Source of the DNA: DATDVD01 sp035290065
Lineage (GTDB): Bacteria > Pseudomonadota > Gammaproteobacteria > Coxiellales > Coxiellaceae
Assembly: GCA_035290065.1 (NCBI GenBank)
Contig: DATDVD010000025.1
Coordinates: 1-18,700, forward strand
DNA length: 18,700 bases
Direction of reading: 5' to 3'
Part shown: positions 15,548 through 18,700 of the stretch, piece after piece
How positions within the stretch are numbered: position 1 is the stretch's first letter
How the letters are laid out: every line of letters begins with the position of its first letter
The notes under the pieces: model-generated
Databases searched by the model: none
Told to the model about the DNA's origin: nothing
What the model saw: only the letters and a program-made list of their open reading frames with translations
Position numbers and translations under genes: made by a program

Positions 15548-16705
15548 ATGAAAACGATTTATCTTGATTACATGGCCACAACGCCTGTGGATCCCCGTGT
15601 GGCGGCTAAAATGCAGCGCTATTTGACGGTGGAAGGGGCCTTTGGAAATCCCGCCTCTCAGCATTCCTACGGCTGGGAAGCCCAGGAAGCAATTGAAGAA
15701 GCCCGTCAACAAGTAGCCCAAGCCATTCACGCAGAATCCAAATCCATTGTATGGACCTCCGGCGCTACGGAGGCTATTAACTTAGCGTTGAAAGGGGCGG
15801 CTGATTTTTACCAACGCAAAGGCAAGCATATTATTACGTGGGCCACCGAGCATTCGGCGGTGCTTAATGTGTGTGGTTACTTAGAATCTCAAGGGTTTGA
15901 AGTCACGTATTTAAAACCGCACCCTAATGGATTAGTCGATTTGAAAGTTCTAGAGAAAGCGTTGCGAAACGAGACGGTGTTGGTCTCAGTGGCGCAGGTC
16001 AATAATGAAATAGGGGTGATTCAAGATATTGCGGCCATTAGCCAACGTGTTCATGAGAAGGGCGCATTACTTCATGTCGATGCTGCACAATCGGTGGGAA
16101 AAGTGGCCATAAATGTTCATGTCATGGGAGTGGATTTACTGTCATTGTCCGCTCACAAAGCGTATGGACCGAAAGGAATAGGCGCTTTATATCTCCGTCA
16201 GCAACCCCGTGTGCGATTAACCCCACAAATACAAGGGGGAGGTCATGAAAACGGAGTACGGGGTGGAACTTTACCGACTCATCAAATTGTAGGCATGGGA
16301 GCAGCGTTAGCATTAGCTGAAAAAGAACGCGAAGCCGAGGTCCCACGTATTATGCAGCTTAGGAATTATTTGTGGGAGGGTTTGCAAAAACTCGAGGGTA
16401 TTTATTTAAATGGTGATTGGGAACATCGTGTTGCCCATAACCTAAATATTAGGGTGGAGGGTGTGGAAGGCGAAACATTGTTAACAGCATTGCATTCGCT
16501 AGCCTTGTCTTCCGGCTCTGCTTGTAATGCGGTTACGCACGAGCCTTCACACGTGTTATTGGCGTTAGGATTAAATCGCCTCGAAGCGGATCGGGCGATT
16601 CGTATTTCGTTAGGACGTTTTACTACGTCAGAAGAAATTGAGTTCGCATTAGAACAAATGACCACACAAATTCAACGTTTGCGTAACATTAGCGGATATT
16701 CCTAG
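15548..16705 (+). CDS. iscS: Cysteine desulfurase IscS, C-terminally short
   Basis: IscS removes sulfur from cysteine as an enzyme persulfide for Fe-S clusters and tRNA thiolation. The match to E. coli IscS runs from IYLDYMATTPVDPRV onwards. Lys204 in SAHKAYGPKG is the PLP lysine (E. coli Lys206), TEH supplies the PLP-stacking His, and Cys326 in SSGSACN is the persulfide cysteine (E. coli Cys328). The protein is 385 residues against 404: it stops at LRNISGYS and lacks about 19 tail residues that in E. coli lie near the IscU contact. The ATG has no clear ribosome site; the N terminus fits the family, so no other start is credible. iscR does not precede it, and the next gene is an IscU-like protein without cluster ligands. 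Confidence 0.93.
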   Translation: MKTIYLDYMATTPVDPRVAAKMQRYLTVEGAFGNPASQHSYGWEAQEAIEEARQQVAQAIHAESKSIVWTSGATEAINLALKGAADFYQRKGKHIITWATEHSAVLNVCGYLESQGFEVTYLKPHPNGLVDLKVLEKALRNETVLVSVAQVNNEIGVIQDIAAISQRVHEKGALLHVDAAQSVGKVAINVHVMGVDLLSLSAHKAYGPKGIGALYLRQQPRVRLTPQIQGGGHENGVRGGTLPTHQIVGMGAALALAEKEREAEVPRIMQLRNYLWEGLQKLEGIYLNGDWEHRVAHNLNIRVEGVEGETLLTALHSLALSSGSACNAVTHEPSHVLLALGLNRLEADRAIRISLGRFTTSEEIEFALEQMTTQIQRLRNISGYS

Positions 16706-16707
16706 TG

Positions 16708-17082
16708 ATGAAATATTCCGAACAAACGCTTTATTATTTTCATCACACCTTGCATGCAGGGCAATTCAATTCTTCGGAAGGAAATATTATTTCCGTTCAA
16801 GCACAATCCAAAACTTCTTCCGATCAAATTTATTTTTATTTGAAAATAGTAAACAACTCTATTCAAAAAATAAACTACCAAGCTTCCGGTTCAGTAGCCC
16901 TTATCGCGTGTGCAGAATATCTTTCCACTCAATTAGAGCAGCAGTCTATTTCTGCATTAAAAGAATTAAATGAGAAAAAAATAATGCAAGCTTTGTTGCT
17001 TAACGAACGGTATAAACCCACTGTATTATTAGTTTTACAGGCTTTAAACAATATTAGCCAATTACCGTCAAGAGATGATTGA
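16708..17082 (+). CDS. IscU-like protein lacking all Fe-S ligand residues
   Basis: The 124-residue protein (125 if GTG 16705 were used) aligns with the IscU scaffold (128 residues). The shared start is M-x-YSE, with Gly18, Phe20, Asn26, Asp39, Lys46 and Ile52 at the same numbers, then A-S-G-S-x3-IA for YGCGS-AIA, and a Lys in the C-terminal helix region. At the cluster ligands it has Ser37 for Cys37, Ser60 for Cys63, and Thr-Val for His105-Cys106; the lone Cys68 is not at a ligand position. Asp39 is kept. The ORF is intact, so it is not an obvious pseudogene. It follows iscS by 2 bp, as iscU follows iscS in E. coli. It cannot hold a cluster in the usual way; a regulatory or structural role on IscS is one guess. 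The assignment rests on eye alignment and synteny. Confidence 0.7.
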   Translation: MKYSEQTLYYFHHTLHAGQFNSSEGNIISVQAQSKTSSDQIYFYLKIVNNSIQKINYQASGSVALIACAEYLSTQLEQQSISALKELNEKKIMQALLLNERYKPTVLLVLQALNNISQLPSRDD

Positions 17083-17884
17083 ATCCTTGCTCTTCAAAAT
17101 ACGACTTTAATCGAATTGTTTCCTTGGCATCGGATAAAGGGCCTACTTGCACACGATAAAGCGGTGTATTCCAATGAGACAACGTTTGAATGCGAATAGG
17201 AAAATTAACAGTTTTTTGTAATCGCTGCTGAAGTTCTTGAGCGGTATCCAGTTTAGTAAACGCGGCGAGTTGCAAGTAAATCGCTTGAGCCTTAGTTTTA
17301 ACAGAAGGTTTTTCAGCAGATGTTGGAGAAGAGGGAGTATTGTCTGCTAAAAGTGGCGCTCCTGGCGTAATCGCGCGCACTTCCACTAAAGCTGTGCCTT
17401 TATTCGCAAATCCTAATTTACGCGCAGCCGCGTAAGAAACATCCATCACGCGGTCAGAAGCAAAGGGTCCGCGATCATTCACTTTTACCACCACGGTGTG
17501 TCCATTTTCTAAATTCGTTATTTTCACAAAAGAAGGTATCGGTAGCGTCCGAGAAGCGGCGGTCATACCAAACATATCATAAGGCTCACGAGAAGAAGTT
17601 AACTGTCCGTGAAATTTCGTGCCGTACCAGGACGCGATGCCACGCTTGAGGTAACCTTGGGCACTGTCTAACACATAGTAACGATGGCCGTAAACAACAT
17701 AGGAGTCTGGATTGCCGTATCGACTTTTGGGGAGGCTGCGAGGTATAGCATTCGGTATATTGCTCGCATCAATATCAAAGGGCGGAGGACCGTCTTTTTG
17801 AAGGCTACTACACGCGGTTAAAATCAGTATTAGAGTGCCTAAAAGGCTAGGCTGAAGGTAAGATGTGTGCTTTCGCAATTCCAT
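17054..17884 (-). CDS. rlpA: Septal ring lytic transglycosylase RlpA family lipoprotein with SPOR domain
   Basis: This 276-residue protein has a lipoprotein signal with lipobox LTAC (Cys25), so it should be anchored in the outer membrane. A double-psi beta-barrel domain (about 80-170) starts GIASWYGTKFHG and includes TNLENGHTVVVKVNDRGPF. A proline- and serine-rich linker and a C-terminal SPOR domain (about 200-276), which binds denuded septal glycan, follow. In Pseudomonas aeruginosa RlpA cleaves such glycan, with Glu120, Asp123, His131 and Asp157 in the active site. Here Glu100, Asp103 and Asp137 match with constant offset, but the His position is Ser111 (TAASRTLP for TAAHKTLP). Activity may be altered or lost. 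AAGGAAG precedes the ATG. Its 3' end overlaps the IscU-like gene by 29 bp. Confidence 0.92.
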   Translation of the reverse strand: MELRKHTSYLQPSLLGTLILILTACSSLQKDGPPPFDIDASNIPNAIPRSLPKSRYGNPDSYVVYGHRYYVLDSAQGYLKRGIASWYGTKFHGQLTSSREPYDMFGMTAASRTLPIPSFVKITNLENGHTVVVKVNDRGPFASDRVMDVSYAAARKLGFANKGTALVEVRAITPGAPLLADNTPSSPTSAEKPSVKTKAQAIYLQLAAFTKLDTAQELQQRLQKTVNFPIRIQTLSHWNTPLYRVQVGPLSDAKETIRLKSYFEEQGFNHLLTVIG

Positions 17885-17914
17885 AACTTCCTTTTTCCTA
17901 AAGTAGCATGGATA

Positions 17915-17923
17915 ATTGTAGCA
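17915..17923 (-). promoter_or_regulatory. Extended -10 promoter candidate for rlpA
   Basis: The minus strand reads TGCTACAAT: an extended -10 TGn followed by TACAAT (5 of 6). It lies about 30 bp upstream of the rlpA ATG, with AAGGAAG in between as ribosome site. No good -35 box, as often seen with extended -10 promoters. Confidence 0.45.
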
Positions 17924-17950
17924 AAGGGCTTTTAATTTTGCCCTTTTTCT
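17923..17950 (+). terminator. Hairpin with T-run between rlpA and rlmB
   Basis: AAAGGGC (17923-17929) pairs with GCCCTTT (17940-17946) around a 10-nt AT loop, and the T-run extends to 17948. On the plus strand it looks like an intrinsic terminator, which would stop transcripts antisense to rlpA before rlmB. Its base touches the rlpA extended -10. Confidence 0.5.
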
Positions 17951-17976
17951 TGGATTTTCGCGTAGCGAGATCCAGG
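17949..17976. repeat. Short interrupted palindrome, REP-like
   Basis: TGGAT-TT-TCGC (17951-17961), loop GTA, then GCGA-G-ATCCA (17965-17974) form an imperfect inverted repeat with possible extra pairs outside. The type (GGATT...CGTAGCG...ATCC) resembles intergenic palindromic repeats of other proteobacteria, but only one copy is in the window. Confidence 0.45.
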
Positions 17977-18017
17977 CTACTTCTTATAAACGTATGGATA
18001 GGATAGGGCGATTTGAT

Positions 18018-18700
18018 ATGAATAACAAGATTATTTTTGGCTTGCATGCCGCCCAAGCGGCAATGGAGAAACAAACCGAGAACATTGAGACGTTGTGGAT
18101 TCAAGATTCTCGCCACGATGAACGAGTCAATGAAATCCTTCAATGGGCCAAACGCAAAGGCATTCCGGTTCAAATGCTGTCACGACAAGCACTCGATCAA
18201 CACACGCATCAAGCCGTACATCAAGGGATTGTCGTTGTGTTAAAAGGCAATAAAGAATATAGCGAAAAAGATTTAGTTTCTCTGATAGAGTCTGCAGCGC
18301 CTAATGTATTGTTGTTGATTTTAGATGGTGTACAAGACCCTCATAATGTGGGCGCTTGTTTGCGGACAGCCAATGGACTAGGCGTTAATGCCGTGATTGC
18401 CCCGAAAGATAAGTCTGCGGGTTTGACGCCTACCGCGCGTAAAGTAGCGTGCGGCGCTGCGGAATTAACGCCTTTTATCACCGTGACGAATTTGGCTCGT
18501 ACCTTAAAATACTTGAAAGAGCAAGGTGTTTGGTTGATAGGGTTGGAAGGAAAAGCAGAGCAGTTTTTGCACCAACTCGATTTAAAGGGATCGTATGCCT
18601 TAGTCATGGGCAATGAAGGCCAAGGGTTACGGCATCTGACGCGAGAGCATTGCGATTACTGGGCAAAATTGCCATTACAAGGCGGCATTGAGAGTTATAA
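18018..18700 (+). CDS. rlmB: 23S rRNA (guanosine-2'-O-)-methyltransferase RlmB, 3' end cut by window
   Basis: The first 227 codons of a SpoU-family SPOUT methyltransferase that modifies Gm2251 in the 23S rRNA peptidyl-transferase loop. The N-terminal substrate-binding domain opens with MNNKIIFGLHAAQAAM. The catalytic domain has ILDGVQDPHNVGACLRTAN (motif 1 with the conserved Asn and Arg), VMGNEGQGLR (motif 2) and the beginning of motif 3, LPLQGGIESYN, just before the window ends. The full protein is expected to be about 245 residues, so some 20 are missing. AGGG nine bases before the ATG is a modest ribosome site, and TATAAA at 17985-17990 may be its -10 box. Confidence 0.93.
   Translation, partial: MNNKIIFGLHAAQAAMEKQTENIETLWIQDSRHDERVNEILQWAKRKGIPVQMLSRQALDQHTHQAVHQGIVVVLKGNKEYSEKDLVSLIESAAPNVLLLILDGVQDPHNVGACLRTANGLGVNAVIAPKDKSAGLTPTARKVACGAAELTPFITVTNLARTLKYLKEQGVWLIGLEGKAEQFLHQLDLKGSYALVMGNEGQGLRHLTREHCDYWAKLPLQGGIESY

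Noticed and set aside
15548..16705. Reading the aminotransferase-V gene as the GnnB partner of the lpx-linked oxidoreductase
   Set aside because: The SSGSAC cysteine loop and close IscS match identify a cysteine desulfurase, not a DegT sugar aminotransferase.

Overview
The window is a dense, almost entirely coding stretch of a gammaproteobacterial chromosome with moderate to low GC. It reads as ordinary housekeeping DNA with a few unusual insertions and degenerations. The order queA-tgt-yajC-secD-secF, the pair suhB-trmJ beside iscS, and lpxA/lpxB/rnhB/dnaE are gammaproteobacterial hallmarks. A Gfo/Idh/MocA oxidoreductase lying with the lpxA/lpxB genes recalls Acidithiobacillus and the Legionella/Coxiella side of the class. 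Assignment to a Legionellales-like organism is inference only. No phage, insertion sequence or CRISPR array is visible.

Layout. (1) 1-4086, envelope precursors: the 3' end of lpxA (+); lpxB and an oxidoreductase on the minus strand, overlapping by 4 bp; then rnhB (+) and a DdlA-type D-Ala-D-Ala ligase (+). In Escherichia coli lpxA-lpxB-rnhB-dnaE all point the same way, so here a two-gene block is inverted and a ddl gene is inserted. (2) 4101-8360: dnaE, then an unrecognised 235-residue protein with a glycine-rich tail that starts 6 bp after dnaE and ends 6 bp from the 3' end of a convergent tRNA-Leu(CAA) gene. (3) 8404-13682: queA and tgt (queuosine synthesis) followed by yajC, secD and secF (accessory Sec translocase), tightly packed as one operon. 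(4) 13787-15318: suhB and trmJ. (5) 15319-15547: a gap with a candidate structured RNA ending in a strong intrinsic terminator. (6) 15548-17082: iscS followed by an IscU-like gene that has lost the cluster ligands. (7) 17054-18700: rlpA (minus) and the start of rlmB (+), cut by the window end.

The most interesting point is the isc remnant. IscS keeps its PLP lysine and catalytic cysteine but ends about 19 residues early, losing the tail that in E. coli lies near IscU. The next gene aligns with IscU along its length (YSE near the N terminus, 125 residues, same position after iscS), yet all four positions expected to hold Cys37, Cys63, His105 and Cys106 are Ser, Ser, Thr and Val. iscR, hscBA and fdx are not adjacent. 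This suggests an ISC module turned to another use, with cluster assembly presumably done elsewhere. Other points of interest are the uncharacterised RNA upstream of iscS, the glycine-rich protein after dnaE, an RlpA with Ser in place of an active-site His, and the oxidoreductase that may mark 2,3-diamino sugar lipid A.
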